Notes: generated by a model not told the origin, from the letters alone. A stretch of 64,000 nucleotides of DNA from Euprymna scolopes (GCA_024364805.1 CM044505.1:54252742-54316741), one strand, 5' to 3'; counted from the stretch's first letter, positions 11,764 through 21,488 are shown. A program made the numbers and translations.

Positions 11764-12012
11764 ATTCCCTCTGCTTCACTTTTTGTCATCAAGTAAGATC
11801 TTTGACTTACTTGTAGTTTCATTAAATATTTTTGCAAGTAAAATCCGATCCCGCATTTTGCTAAATCCTACCCTCAGATGAGAAGGAAAGTATTTCTTCG
11901 AAATTCCGCGGATTAAGGACTATCCACTTATTTAGCGTTTCCTTTTTAAAATTACATATGTTTTGAACTCTTTTCCAAAGTGTTTTTAACGTTTTATTAA
12001 CTACTTGTTTCT

Positions 12013-12015
<3 letters not shown>

Positions 12016-12058
<43 letters not shown>
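12016..12058. repeat. (TA)n microsatellite
   Basis: About 21 TA units, followed by a short GTGTGTG and CTCTCTCT stretch up to 12,095. Confidence 0.97.
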
Positions 12059-12062
<4 letters not shown>

Positions 12063-12640
12063 AATAGCGTTCGTGTGTGTGTGCTCTCTCTCTGTGTAGA
12101 ACTCCTTCTGATCAAAGAAATATAAAGTGTCTATAGTGTGTGTACACCTTTCCTGGTCAAGAAATATTAATGCCCATTGTAGGATACTTCTGTGAAAGAA
12201 GACATCTATTTTTATGTGTAACATCTAGATATAGCATTCTTCATATCACTGCGTTATGGTTATTAGCATATCACATTAAATTGAATAATCTTAGATAATT
12301 AGCTCGATTATATTACTTATTCGACATAATAGCCTCGTTAATACTGTACTATTAAAAATATAATTTAAATTGTAATGATTTAGTTTATTTACATTCCAAT
12401 TTATATTTTATTTAACTTAAATTTACTAATTATTATTGTACATCTGATACCTTTTAATTTTCAAACTAGAAAACTAAGGGGAATAACTGTGATAGTTTAA
12501 TTCTTTGAGCATGTTATTAAATATTTTCTATAATAGATTTGTTTTCATTTCGAAATATTCTTCTTATTGAATTATTATTTTTATTTTTAATTCGGAGGTA
12601 ATTTTTTTCGCTTATTCTTAATTTTTAAGTACTCTTTTGG
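12059..12640. other. Unassigned AT-rich sequence
   Basis: Very AT-rich, with no open frame of note and no repeat beyond short dinucleotide runs at the left edge. Confidence 0.4.
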
Positions 12641-12644
12641 TACT

Positions 12645-12740
12645 CATGCAGAGAGTTTACTCAGTCCACCTGGCTTCCTCCGGAACATGATGCCGATAAC
12701 CAGAGTAAACTAAGCGTAGCTGAGGAAATTAAGCCGAACG
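12645..12740 (+). repeat. Second copy of the AGAGAGT dispersed repeat
   Basis: CATGCAGAGAGT, then GGCTTCCTCCGGAACATGAT and GAGGAAATTAAGCCG match 9,236-9,350 in the same order, with several substitutions and a shorter spacer. Confidence 0.65.
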
Positions 12741-12863
12741 TCGCCGATGCAAGCATAACAAGAAAAGAAAACGTACCTTAAATTTAAAATTTTATTAACT
12801 GTAAAGAAAAATTCTATAATAATATTTTTGTTTTGTTTTGTTTTTGCTATTAAGATAGATATT

Positions 12864-13063
12864 GCTACTCAATCAGAGAGTGATCCGTGCTGAAATAATA
12901 ACGTTATTATTTAAAACACCATTTTAAACATGGGGGGAAGGGTGTTTTGTACCTATTCTGTACTTTAACCCCACAATTGAATAAAAAAAAATATCATAAA
13001 ACTTTTATTAAACGTGGACATACGATTTAAAAAATTGCGCGGATCACTCCCTGCATTAGCATC
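12864..13063. mobile_element. 200-bp fold-back element (MITE-like)
   Basis: The left end (12,864-12,890) holds AGAGAGTGATCCG. The right end (13,038-13,060), reverse-complemented, holds AGGGAGTGATCCG with further flanking agreement, giving imperfect terminal inverted repeats of about 20-25 bp. The interior is AT-rich with a short G-run and no coding potential. The same terminal word opens the repeats at 9,240 and 12,646, so all three may belong to one family. No clear target duplication. Confidence 0.5.
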
Positions 13064-13104
13064 ATGTATTTTTTATATAAATAATGTTAAAGATTAATTA
13101 GTCA

Positions 13105-13812
13105 ATATCAAGTTTCTTTCTCAACTCCTCAAAAAACTTTAAAATGACGACATTTATAGGTTTTCTGTGTTTTTTTACAAGGTGGTCACCACTTATCAAG
13201 GCCCGGAAGTATCTCGGGGATAAGGGTTATTGCGTGTACAGTACGCGTATGTTGAGATTTGATAAAAGGGGCTTACTTAAGGGGGCGGTTCATCAGGATT
13301 TATTTCTGTTGGACTTGAAGATATCCAACTTGTATTCAGGCGGGAAACAGGCAGACGAAACAGAGTTCTACAGGCGTGCACTTCTAAGAAAGAAGTTTTG
13401 TTCATGGAATCTACAATTTGGTTTTGACACATATAAAGAGTGGGGAAAATTTTTGACTGTGGTTTCAGCTAGACGGGTGTTTTTCGTGAAAGATTGGCGA
13501 GGGTAGAAAAGGGATTGGAGCTCAGATGAGCACTTGCCATGGAAGTAACGATAAAACAAATGATCGCAACGTCTCTTCTGTGGTGCTGAAAACGAATATC
13601 ACATTTAAATTCGGGGTATAATATGAAGAAATTACTTTTCGGAAAAAGTGGGGAATCACTGTCCTATATAAATTTGACGTAAAATGAGCACCCACTTTCT
13701 GGCCACCTAATAATTTCTTCATATCATAAAATAAATTTAACTGTGATTTTCGTTTTTAGCACCCCCGGAAACCGGCGCTGTTTTTTTTTTTTAACTAAGA
13801 GATTCGTCAATA
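13105..13812 (+). repeat. Dispersed repeat C, copy split by a LINE
   Basis: The left part (13,105-13,169) begins CAAGTTTCTTTCTCAACTCC. The right part (13,583-13,812) resumes at TGCTGAAAACGAATATCACA and runs to ACCGGCGCTG plus a T-run. Both parts match the uninterrupted copy at 10,165-10,470 in order. The 413 bp between them are the minus-strand LINE described separately. Confidence 0.8.
13170..13582 (-). mobile_element. Family A LINE, 5'-truncated 3' end (copy A1)
   Basis: Minus-strand copy of the CR1/jockey-like family A. It keeps only the last ~60-100 codons of ORF2 (YFHGKCSSELQS, FTKNTRLAETTVKNFPHSLY, PNCRFHEQNFFLRSARL) and the 3' UTR, which ends CCTTGTAAAAAAA at 13,178-13,170. Compared with copies A2 and A7 it has a frame change after the SARL block. 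TTCTGTG occurs on both sides (13,163-13,169 and 13,576-13,582), which fits a short target duplication or junction microhomology. It lies inside repeat C, so it is younger than that repeat copy. Confidence 0.88.
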
Positions 13813-14389
13813 CGCGAAATTTGTCTTCAAAAATGTCAATCTGGCAAAAATTTAAAACCATGGAAACATTATGTAAGTCAAAAATGATGCTTCGATGTAG
13901 CCTCGATTTTTTTTTTTGTCCTAATCTTGCGCATTCAGACGAAGGTATGAGAGTGAAATCAGTTGATGTAGCGTCGTTTATAAATACCATGTATACCCAG
14001 TGTTGTATTTATTTGAGAAAGAAACCTATAGTAGTGTAACGGCTCTCCAGTGAAGAAAGAATCGTTACATAAAAGGGAACGTTCGGACGAGGCAGGACAA
14101 AATAATAGAACATTGTCTGCTTAGTTGTTCTATGTAGAAATAGGAAATTAAAGAGCGTTTATCATAATGTGACGTCATTTGTTGTATTGAATTTTGCAGC
14201 GCACTATTATATTCCCAGCAGGAATTAATACTTGTTAATTTATCTCATTTAAGTAAGTTATATATTTAAATAAAAATGCACACTATTGTCGTACATATGT
14301 AAATTACGATAGAAAAATATGAGCATGAAAAGTAATATGGTTAAGCTTCACCGTGGAAAACTAAAGGAATAGTTGTTAGAACTGGAAAC
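13813..14389. other. Unassigned sequence
   Basis: Open frames of 88-98 residues overlap on opposite strands across the T-run and look accidental. No recognisable element between the end of repeat C and the fold-back at 14,390. Confidence 0.4.
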
Positions 14390-14543
14390 GAAAAGGACAA
14401 GCTATTCTAGTAAAATATATAATAAATTTATAACTTTAAATATTGTAGCATTACGAATTGATAATATAATGTTGAATTGAATTTAAAAAACAATTTAATG
14501 CTACAATATTTTAATTGAAAAAAAAGAATAGCTTGTCCTTTTC
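14390..14543. mobile_element. 154-bp fold-back element (MITE-like)
   Basis: GAAAAGGACAAGCTATTCT at 14,390-14,408 is the reverse complement of AGAATAGCTTGTCCTTTTC at 14,525-14,543. A second paired block, AATATTGTAGCATTA and TAATGCTACAATATT, lies inside. The two halves could form a long stem with AT-rich internal loops. There is no coding sequence. The flanks show no certain target duplication. Confidence 0.75.
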
Positions 14544-14689
14544 TTTTAAAGTTTTAAAAAGTAATCCTTTACTTTTGCATGAATAAGCTTAAACATATTA
14601 TTTTTCACCGTCTTGTATGACTGAATATGCTTATCTTCAATCTACATTGTTAGTTGCAGACATTGAACGTGTAGGACAGTACATCGTAT

Positions 14690-17600
14690 TGGGGATCTGT
14701 TGAATTTAATTAACTGGCTTTCCTGAACAGTCTTTTGGTCTCCGCCCCTTCTGTGATGTCACTTTTGCTAGTGGTCAAAGCGTTGTCTCCAGATGTTGCG
14801 GACTAAAATTTGGCGGGTCAATATCACCTGCTTTCATGTTGCGTTTGCACATGTCGACATAGCGGAGGTAAGGACGAATAATATTTCTGTTTGCCAGTAA
14901 TAAGTTCACCGTAGAGAATCTATTTTAAATGTCTCCCATTGTATATGCGGTATATATGACTTATCCAGTGTAGGCGTCTTTGGCGAAGGAGTGTGAGCAT
15001 GGAGGGGATAAAAGCCCTTGCGTGCACAAATTTGTTTTAAACTTTGTTTTTCCAAGAGATTCCAAGAATTCTCCGCAGACCGCGCACGTTAATGTGTTCG
15101 ATTATCGTTCCTGATCATTGTAGGTTGCCCATGGTTTCCTTCCAGACAGAAGGGTGATGATGGCACAGATCGTGTAAACATTCATTTTGTTGAGATGGTG
15201 GGATGTTTATTTTCCTACACTGGAATTGGTATTTTTGCAAGGGCGGTTGAGGCTTTCGAATGTGTTTATTAAGCTCCTCATCAAGATATAGGTTGTCTGA
15301 AAGTGTAGACACGAGATATAATGCACTACGTCCAAGCACTGCCAATTCATAGTGAGGATGGAAGTTGATGACATTCCTTGGCTCATCACCTGTGTCTCTT
15401 AAGGCTGTTGGAGGGGCTGAATTCTTTCTAAGTATTGGAAAATCCGTCAATGGGTCTTTTAAGTATTTCTTTAGTATGAGATGCTAGTATCGCATCATTG
15501 CAACAGTAGGCCTCTGGTAGTAACTTGTACTTTGGTCCTGAGCCGGAGGCTGTTGAATTTGAAGAGGTGCCCATCCGTCAAGGGCGAAGGTAACCTCCGT
15601 CTTCTGATTAATTGAAAACGTGTTTCAAGAGAAGGGCAAGGATAATATCAAATAGCATAAGGACAAGCATACAACACTGTTTGGCACCATACACAGTCGA
15701 GGTATCTCAGTCGAATTGTACGGTACTCATCACACCGTCATAAATGACTCCATAAGTCCCAGAGGCTTGGGAGGGGCGCCAATGAGAGTCAGCATCTTGA
15801 ATAGCCCCTCTCTAATGAGTAGGGCTAAGACAACAGTATATTCTTTTCATTGTTTTGACTCTAGAGTGTGTATCTGTTGATATCCTATATGATTTTATAA
15901 AGAGTGATATGGTTCTCGGTTGATTAACTGTGTCTTTGTCGCATATATACTCGAGAGTCAAAACAATGATAAGAATATGCTCTTGTCAAAGCCATAATAA
16001 TGACTAGACCGAATGCCTTAGTAAGGTCAATGAAGGCAGGATTCAATGGCCTGTTTTGATCTCTGAATTTCTCTTGGAGTTGCCGTAGTGAAAAGACTAT
16101 GTAAATGATGGAACTTTGTGAGCGAAAACCAGATTGCGATTCAGGATATATTCCCTCAGCAAGAACTTGCTGTCTGGTAATAATGATACTGGAAAACTGC
16201 TTCCGAAGATGCTTAGTAGCAGGATACCCCAGTTAATCATTGCCATCGCTGCGATCCCCTTTAATCTTTTATAGGGTGACTATGTTTGCGTTTCTCATGT
16301 CCTAAGGAACAGCGCCTTCTTCTCAACAATGTAGCAAGATTCGATATAATGGCTTTAGGAGAGAGGACTTGCCACTTTAGATCACTTAGTTTTAGATGGA
16401 ATCAGTATCTGAAACCTTCCCCTTATTTTCTCAGTCGCCTTGAAAAAATTCATCGACGGTGGGTGATGTTTCCAGTTTATGTAATTGTGTATAGTGTGGG
16501 ATACTATCGAGGGTGCATTGAATTTATTTGTTTTCTGTTAAGTAGAGCTCAGAGTAGTGTCTGACCATCTGTCAAGTTGTTTGAATTTATCTGTAAGAAT
16601 TTCTCCTATCTTTGACTGATTGTTTTCTTAATGCCGTTACACATTGCTTTGGTGTTTAAAGTATTTGAATCTTGTTGGATGAAGTTACATAGTCTCTTCC
16701 AGGGTCTATTTAGGCAGTCGCGTAGTGTTGACTTTACCTTGTTGCGAGATGTTCGAAAGGATAATAGAGAGTCTTACTTGGGTTACACTTGTATCCCTAA
16801 AGAGCCAACCCCCTTTGGACAATTAACGGATCTAGTTTTTCAGAGTTATCACTGTACCAGTCAAAAATGTTTCAACCTTTTCTCCTCACATAAGCTGAGA
16901 TTGCAGCAGAGTATGCGGCTTTTTTCAGATTTTCCACATTTCTGTAGCCGCGTCGCATGTGTGGATACAATCGGTTGCAAAGTAAGTCTGAAACTTTCTA
17001 ACTCTGTCTTGGTGGTTTGGATAATCGATCTTTGGTTTTCCAGCTTGTTTTGTGTAGAAGTAATTTGCAGTTTGATGCTGCAGCCCCCGAGTGAGTGATC
17101 CGTATCACAGTCAGCACTGCAATAAATTTTAGTGACATTGAAGTTAGGTAGGAACTTTCCTGTGGTCAGATTCAGATAGAGTCGGTACCAATGTTTTGAT
17201 CTTGGGTGTCTAGTATACTCTATGATTAGGTTTGTAGAGAAAAATGTCTTGCTTACACAGAGGTCGTGCATGGAACAGACTTCTACTAATCTTTGTCTAT
17301 CTGCATAGCACTTGCCTACACCGAAGAATCCTAGGCAATATACTTCGTTTTCAATCCCAACTCGACCATTTAAATCATCAATAACTATCAGTGAGTTATG
17401 ATTCTAAAAAAAAATAATAATGTAAGCGTCCAGTCTGCATCAGCATGAATCCTTGATGTCATCGGTGGCTGACAAAGAGCGTAGACACATATTAGAGTGA
17501 GAGGTATATCTGTGGGGTTGATATATAGTTATATTATGCGGGCAGTTGCGGTTTGACCTAACTGGACCTTATTAAGTGAGGAAATATTTGACCGTGAGGC

Positions 17601-18500
17601 AAACAAGGTTCTCTTTTGTTTCATCATTTTTCTTCTCTTGCAAAAAAAAATTGCAGTCTGGATCTTTAAGGCTCCCTGAATCTGCGATACGGATTTCCTG
17701 CAGGACGGAAATGTCTATCTGTAGTCGTAGTAGTTCTGTGTCGATGACATTGTTTTTCGCATATCAGGGATGGAGTGGAAATCGTTGGTTAAGTCGATCA
17801 GAATTGGCGGACATTTTACCCTTCACCCTGAGCTTCAGTGGTGTTTTTGTGTTCTCTATAATTGTTTGGAGCATTAGTATCTATCCACTTTTCGGAAAAG
17901 TTCCTATGTCCCATGCAGTCCTTGAAGGTAGCAGGCCAGTGGCGGGACAGCACTTTACTTGACGAGAGCCGCTAAGCTTTAGAAGGGTTGTAGCTCTCCG
18001 ATAGGGTTGAATAATACAGTCTACTGTCAGAAATTGCCCCTGCATCTAGCTGTACACCAATCCAGGTTTGAGCATATAACAGGTAACTGCCATTCATCTG
18101 ATTAAATATACGTTGTGTAGTTGAAGTTTTCTCTTCAAGTCGTAAGTATGGACTAGTTGAATTTCCCAAGTATCAATATCTCCCTCTTTGATGTCGCCGA
18201 ATACTCCGGAGAAATAGAAACACCTGAACGTCTAGGACCAGCTCGGGCGTAGTAGCTGCCAAAGACAGTGGAACCTACCACACTGACCTACCTTCAGGGA
18301 TACATTCCGAATTTTTATAGGAGTTAAGCTTGCCTCCTGAAGCAACGAATCAAGGTTTGGCAACATTGAGCCAAATGTGAGAGATTAAGAGATGGTTGAG
18401 GACCAGTGACACCCGTTCCCCCCAAAAGAGGGCAGTAACTGAACTACAATTGAGTACCTATTTCCAGAGCCTGCTGTACTCTGTCACGCCGTATCATCAG
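14690..18500 (-). mobile_element. Endonuclease/RT LINE, nearly full length but decayed
   Basis: A minus-strand LINE of the type often annotated as craniofacial development protein 2-like. An APE-type endonuclease starts near 17,745 (VIDTELLRLQIDISVLQEIR), continues with IVIDDLNGRVG (about 17,390) and FFGVGKCYADRQRLVEVCSM, and ends with HPRSKHWYRLYLNLT and SADCDTDHSLG (17,200-17,080). The longest open piece, 17,271-16,861, is 136 residues. RT follows: SQSGFRSQSSIIYIVFSLRQ (about 16,140), AFIDLTKAFGLV (about 16,030), then REGLFKMLTLIGAPP beyond the nested MITE. The ADDCA region is eroded near 15,520. The C-terminal part reads TLSDNLYLDEELNKHIRK (about 15,310), LRRILGISWKNKV and LLRQRRLHWISHIYR (about 14,990). 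Coding similarity spans about 3 kb, roughly the full ORF2. The part beyond 17,960 is probably 5' UTR. Many frame changes and stops make it inactive. Clade not assigned. Confidence 0.88.
15822..15994. mobile_element. 173-bp MITE inserted in the LINE
   Basis: Terminal inverted repeats of about 50 bp: GGGCTAAGACAACAGTATAT at the left and TGGCTTTGACAAGAGCATAT on the complement of the right end. Both continue through a near-identical TTCTTNTCATTGTTTTGACTCT block. TA is present on each side (15,820-15,821 and 15,995-15,996), as expected for Tc1/mariner-type or related MITEs. Removing the element and one TA brings the two halves of the LINE RT region, AFGLV and REGLFKML, back next to each other. It therefore post-dates the LINE. 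It has no coding capacity. Confidence 0.82.
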
Positions 18501-18578
18501 GCAGCCGAGACGTACTACTAAAGATTTTATATAAAAAAACGAATATATAGACCATATAACCTCTGTTTAATCAACTTG

Positions 18579-18583
<5 letters not shown>

Positions 18584-18648
<65 letters not shown>
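18584..18648. repeat. (TA)n(GA)n microsatellite
   Basis: About 20 TA units followed by about 12 GA units. It directly abuts the hammerhead-bearing repeat, on the side that is that repeat's 3' side on minus. Confidence 0.97.
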
Positions 18649-18812
18649 TGTTTTTATTAGTTTTTGTTAGCGATACTTTCTTGAATGAATTCAAGTATTT
18701 ATACGAAATTGCGTTTTTACCTAAATGCTTGTTGCGAATAATTTTCCCATTGACCAATCTGGTACCCCCCTTATAAGAGGAAGCGGATTATATATTATTT
18801 TAAAATATAATT

Positions 18813-18857
18813 ATCCACTGACACATGTTTCTTCGTCCACGACTCATAAGAGTGGCT
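18813..18857 (-). ncRNA. Hammerhead ribozyme motif (type I), copy 1
   Basis: On minus, 5' to 3': helix I strand CCACT, core CTTATGA (consensus CTGATGA, one change), helix II strand GTCG, loop TGGA, helix II strand CGA plus A, core GAAA, a very short helix III of C, ATGT and G, the cleavage triplet GTC (18,822-18,820), then AGTGG, which pairs perfectly with CCACT. The predicted cut is after the C of GTC, between 18,820 and 18,819. Helix II has one G-A mismatch that is C in copy 2. The short helix III is typical of hammerheads in animal retroelements. The core change probably weakens or abolishes cleavage. Confidence 0.85.
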
Positions 18858-18933
18858 GAATCTAGCGAGATTCGAAATCGGCACCTCGTGATAAGAAGCT
18901 TAAACCTCTACCACGGTGCTAACCTCGTCGGAC
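18858..18933 (-). repeat. tRNA-like head of the hammerhead repeat
   Basis: On minus, TTAGCACCGTGGTAGAGG fits an RNA polymerase III A box and D arm, and GATTTCGAATCTC fits a B box, about 40 bp apart as in a tRNA. The head ends a few bases before helix I of the ribozyme. It gives no good full cloverleaf, so it is a SINE-type promoter head rather than a tRNA gene. Confidence 0.75.
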
Positions 18934-19029
18934 TTCTAAATGTATCACTTTTACGTAGATGTTTTTATTTATTTTTGTTAGCGATACTTTCTTGAATGAA
19001 TTCAAGTATTTATACGAAAGTGCATCTAC

Positions 19030-19235
19030 GGGAAAATTATTCGCAACAAGCATTTAGGTAAAAATTCACTTTCGTATAAATACTTGAATTCATTCAAGAA
19101 AGTATCGCTAACGAAAACAAATAAAAACATCTACTTAAAAGTGATACATTTAGTAGTATGGCGAGGTTAGCACCGTGGTAGAGTATGATGAGTCGTGGAC
19201 GACGAAACACGTGTCAGTGGATATTTATATTTAAA

Positions 19236-19241
<6 letters not shown>
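19030..19241 (+). repeat. Hammerhead-bearing repeat, inverted copy
   Basis: Starts GGGAAAATTATTCGCAACAA (segment S), continues through AAGTGATACATTTAG to the A-box part of the tRNA-like head, then the ribozyme, and ends GTGGATATTTATATTT at a (TA)n tract. Relative to copy 1 it lacks about 60 bp: the second half of the tRNA-like head and the 5' strand of helix I. It is in opposite orientation to copy 1, so the two form a large fold-back centred near 19,025. Confidence 0.85.
19185..19220 (+). ncRNA. Hammerhead ribozyme motif, copy 2 (helix I strand lost)
   Basis: ATGATGA (consensus CTGATGA, one change), helix II GTCG-TGGA-CGAC with four perfect pairs, GAAA, short helix III C-ACGT-G, then the GTC triplet ending at 19,215, followed by AGTGG. 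The CCACT strand of helix I is missing because of the 60-bp deletion, so this copy should not fold properly. Together with copy 1 it shows the likely ancestral core, intact at every conserved position. Confidence 0.82.

Positions 19242-19286
<45 letters not shown>
19239..19286. repeat. (TA)n microsatellite
   Basis: About 24 TA units at the 3' end of the inverted hammerhead repeat copy. A (TA)n tract also bounds the other side of the pair. Confidence 0.97.
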
Positions 19287-19287
<1 letters not shown>

Positions 19288-20458
19288 GTGTGTGTCTATG
19301 TGGGTTGGTGTGATTTAGTGGGATTCTGATAGATACGTCTTATTAATTATGTTTCCTTCTTTGTGTATGTATATCCTTAATTTTAAGAAGATCTATACAT
19401 GTTAAAGATAACAATAGACGATATATAAAATAATAACAGTATAGTTACATTTCAAGATAAAAAAAAATACTTATTTTTCATACCAAATTGCTTTCACAAC
19501 ATGTAAAGATGTTGGTACATTCTGTATTAATCCGTTCTTTATACAGATCATAACGGTTATTCTGTCTCTTTTCGTGCATCTACTCTTCAGAAAATAGAAA
19601 TTATTTGCTCAGAAGCAATATGGCATCAAAAAGAGCACAGGATAGTGAGTCTTCTCTGAACGATTTTGTTGCAGCATGCTATTGTTATGCAGTTCTTTCT
19701 ATCTAAGCAGCTGTGGTAAAATTGATGGCATATTCTAGTATTTTATAATGAATATAAAGTGTCATAAAGAATAGTTAAAACTTAACAATTTAAATAGAAT
19801 CCTTACCCCTCATTCATATCTGTATGTTTATTGCAATGTTTATGCTCATAAATGTACAAGTATGAAAATACTTAAATATACACCAACTTAAATAATTTAA
19901 TAAAATAACGCATTATATGCACTCGGTTTATCTAAAATATCATTTTGAAATTATATTATGAGCAAGAGCACAATTACACCACATATATTTTTATTCATTG
20001 TGCTTGAAGTATTTTAATAATAAATTATGTTTTCAAATAATCACAAACTGAAACTCCTAATTTTAATGTATGAAACTTTAAGCTACCAACATATTCGGAA
20101 CAGCTACCCAAGAATCGACCGTTTACTGAGATCCGTATGGCAGGTTGTTTACACTTTTAAAGAACACCGTGGATATTCAAAAAATCGTCTTTACAAGAAA
20201 AAAATTACGAAATTTGTTCCTTGGATATTGAAAAAAAATTCGAAACATTTATATAAATTCATATATTAGAATGTTGTTGTAATTACTTCAAATCATAACA
20301 TAATTTCTAGAATGTGTTTATTCAAAACTGGATTTGATTTTTAGAAGTAATATTTTAAAATATTAATTCAAAATTTGTTTCTGCAATAATAACTCAAGTA
20401 ATTTAATCATCATTTAATGAAAATTAATCGTGTTCTCTGAATATGAAAAACTGTAATA
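19287..20458. other. Unassigned AT-rich sequence
   Basis: An 80-residue open frame at 20,027-20,269 plus (MFSNNHKLKLLILMYETL start) resembles no family I recognise and has AT-rich composition like its flanks. No element ends seen. Confidence 0.4.
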
Positions 20459-21233
20459 TCTATAATATAAAGCTAAATGTCTGTGTGTGTATGTGTGTGT
20501 ATCTATGTGTGTGTGTGTCTGCTCACGAATAGGCTCCAATATGGCTGACTATTTAAAAAAAAACTGATTACATATAATGATAGAAGATGTATCGAGACAT
20601 AGGAATGGGTATGTTTGATCTGGCAGAACGGTGGTTCTTTTAAATTGTTGGGTCTGCGTTCGCGCCTGGTCCACAAAGTATGGAAATAAAAAAGATTAAA
20701 AAAGCGTTTACAAGTGTTTTTGATATAGATGTACATAAGAATACTTTAATAAGTATGTGTCAACTTAAATAGCGATGGTATAATAAAATTGTGGGGTCTG
20801 CGTACGCGCCTGACCTCCATAGAATGGATATAGGCACACACTTTAATAAAGACTTTTCATATCTATCTGCGTAGGTATACTTTGATAATTATGTTTCAGT
20901 TTGAAGAAATATGGTATAATACAATTATGGGGTGTTCGTTCGTGCCTGACCTCCATATAATGGAGATATGTCACAAAGTTTAAGAGTTTTTTTTTATATA
21001 GATTCACAGAATATTCTGATAAGTGGTTCAGTGTGAACAGGTATGGTATAATAAATTATGGGGTTTATCCATTTTATTGGTACTTTCATCATGTTTTGCT
21101 TAGGTGTTGATACCCCCAAATTCCAAGCTATCTCTTTACAACCCTTCCTTTTCCTAACCTATCATACTTTCATAAATCAGAGTCCATTTTCTTTAGTTTT
21201 TTTAACCCAGTAAACGACGGGTATTTTTCTTGT
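20459..21233 (+). mobile_element. Helitron-like non-autonomous element with internal tandem units
   Basis: 5' end A|TCTATAATATAAAGC, then a GTGTGTG-rich stretch and ATGGCTGACTATTT. The 3' end has a GC-rich hairpin-like block (ACCC...GACGGGT, 21,204-21,221) followed by TATTTTTCTTG|T. Inside, a unit with GGGTCTGCGTNCGCGCCTG recurs about four times at spacings of 130-145 bp (20,651, 20,795, 20,931, about 21,060). The second copy, on the opposite strand at 31,800-32,318, shares the 5' part and the units. The Helitron class is inferred from TC and CTRR-like ends, the hairpin, and the lack of inverted repeats or target duplication. Confidence 0.5.
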
Positions 21234-21488
21234 ATATTTATAATATATAATAATATAACACAGCACCATTATATACATTGCATAAATGTTATAAGCTGTA
21301 TTATTAAAGAATGCACACTAAAACGTTTAATAAATAAAACATAAATAGCTACTGATTATTAAATTAATTAAGTAAATAACATTGCTCGAAGTGTAAGTTA
21401 ACTTCATCATACAAATACCCGTAACTTTACTATAAAAAAGTGATCTCACTTTTTTGCTGTGAATCCGCATCATTTTTCGATTAAAAAA

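Larger units (their letters stand above)
18649..19022 (-). repeat. Hammerhead-bearing tRNA-headed repeat, 1.2 tandem units
   Basis: Read on minus, the order is: segment S (19,022-18,958; CACTTTCGTATAAATACTTG and on), a tRNA-like head (18,933-18,858), a hammerhead motif (18,857-18,813), an AT-rich linker, then a second S (18,749-18,649) starting GGGAAAATTATTCGCAACAA. The GAATTCATTCAAG core of S recurs 311 bp apart, so this is a tandem of one full unit plus part of the next. Tandem monomers with an RNA polymerase III-type head and a self-cleaving motif are the layout of Schistosoma Sm-alpha repeats and of animal retrozymes. The unit has no open frame and would depend on other elements to move. 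The structure is read directly; activity is not shown. Confidence 0.85.

Noticed and set aside
13144-13506. 120-residue plus frame
   Set aside because: Shadow of the minus-strand family A LINE C-terminus.
16286-17098. Plus-strand frames of 92 and 155 residues
   Set aside because: They are the complement of the decayed minus-strand LINE endonuclease/RT region.
18485-18500. CCTGATGATACGGCGTG on minus as a ribozyme core
   Set aside because: It lies at the 5' region of the endonuclease/RT LINE and lacks a following GAAA at a suitable distance.
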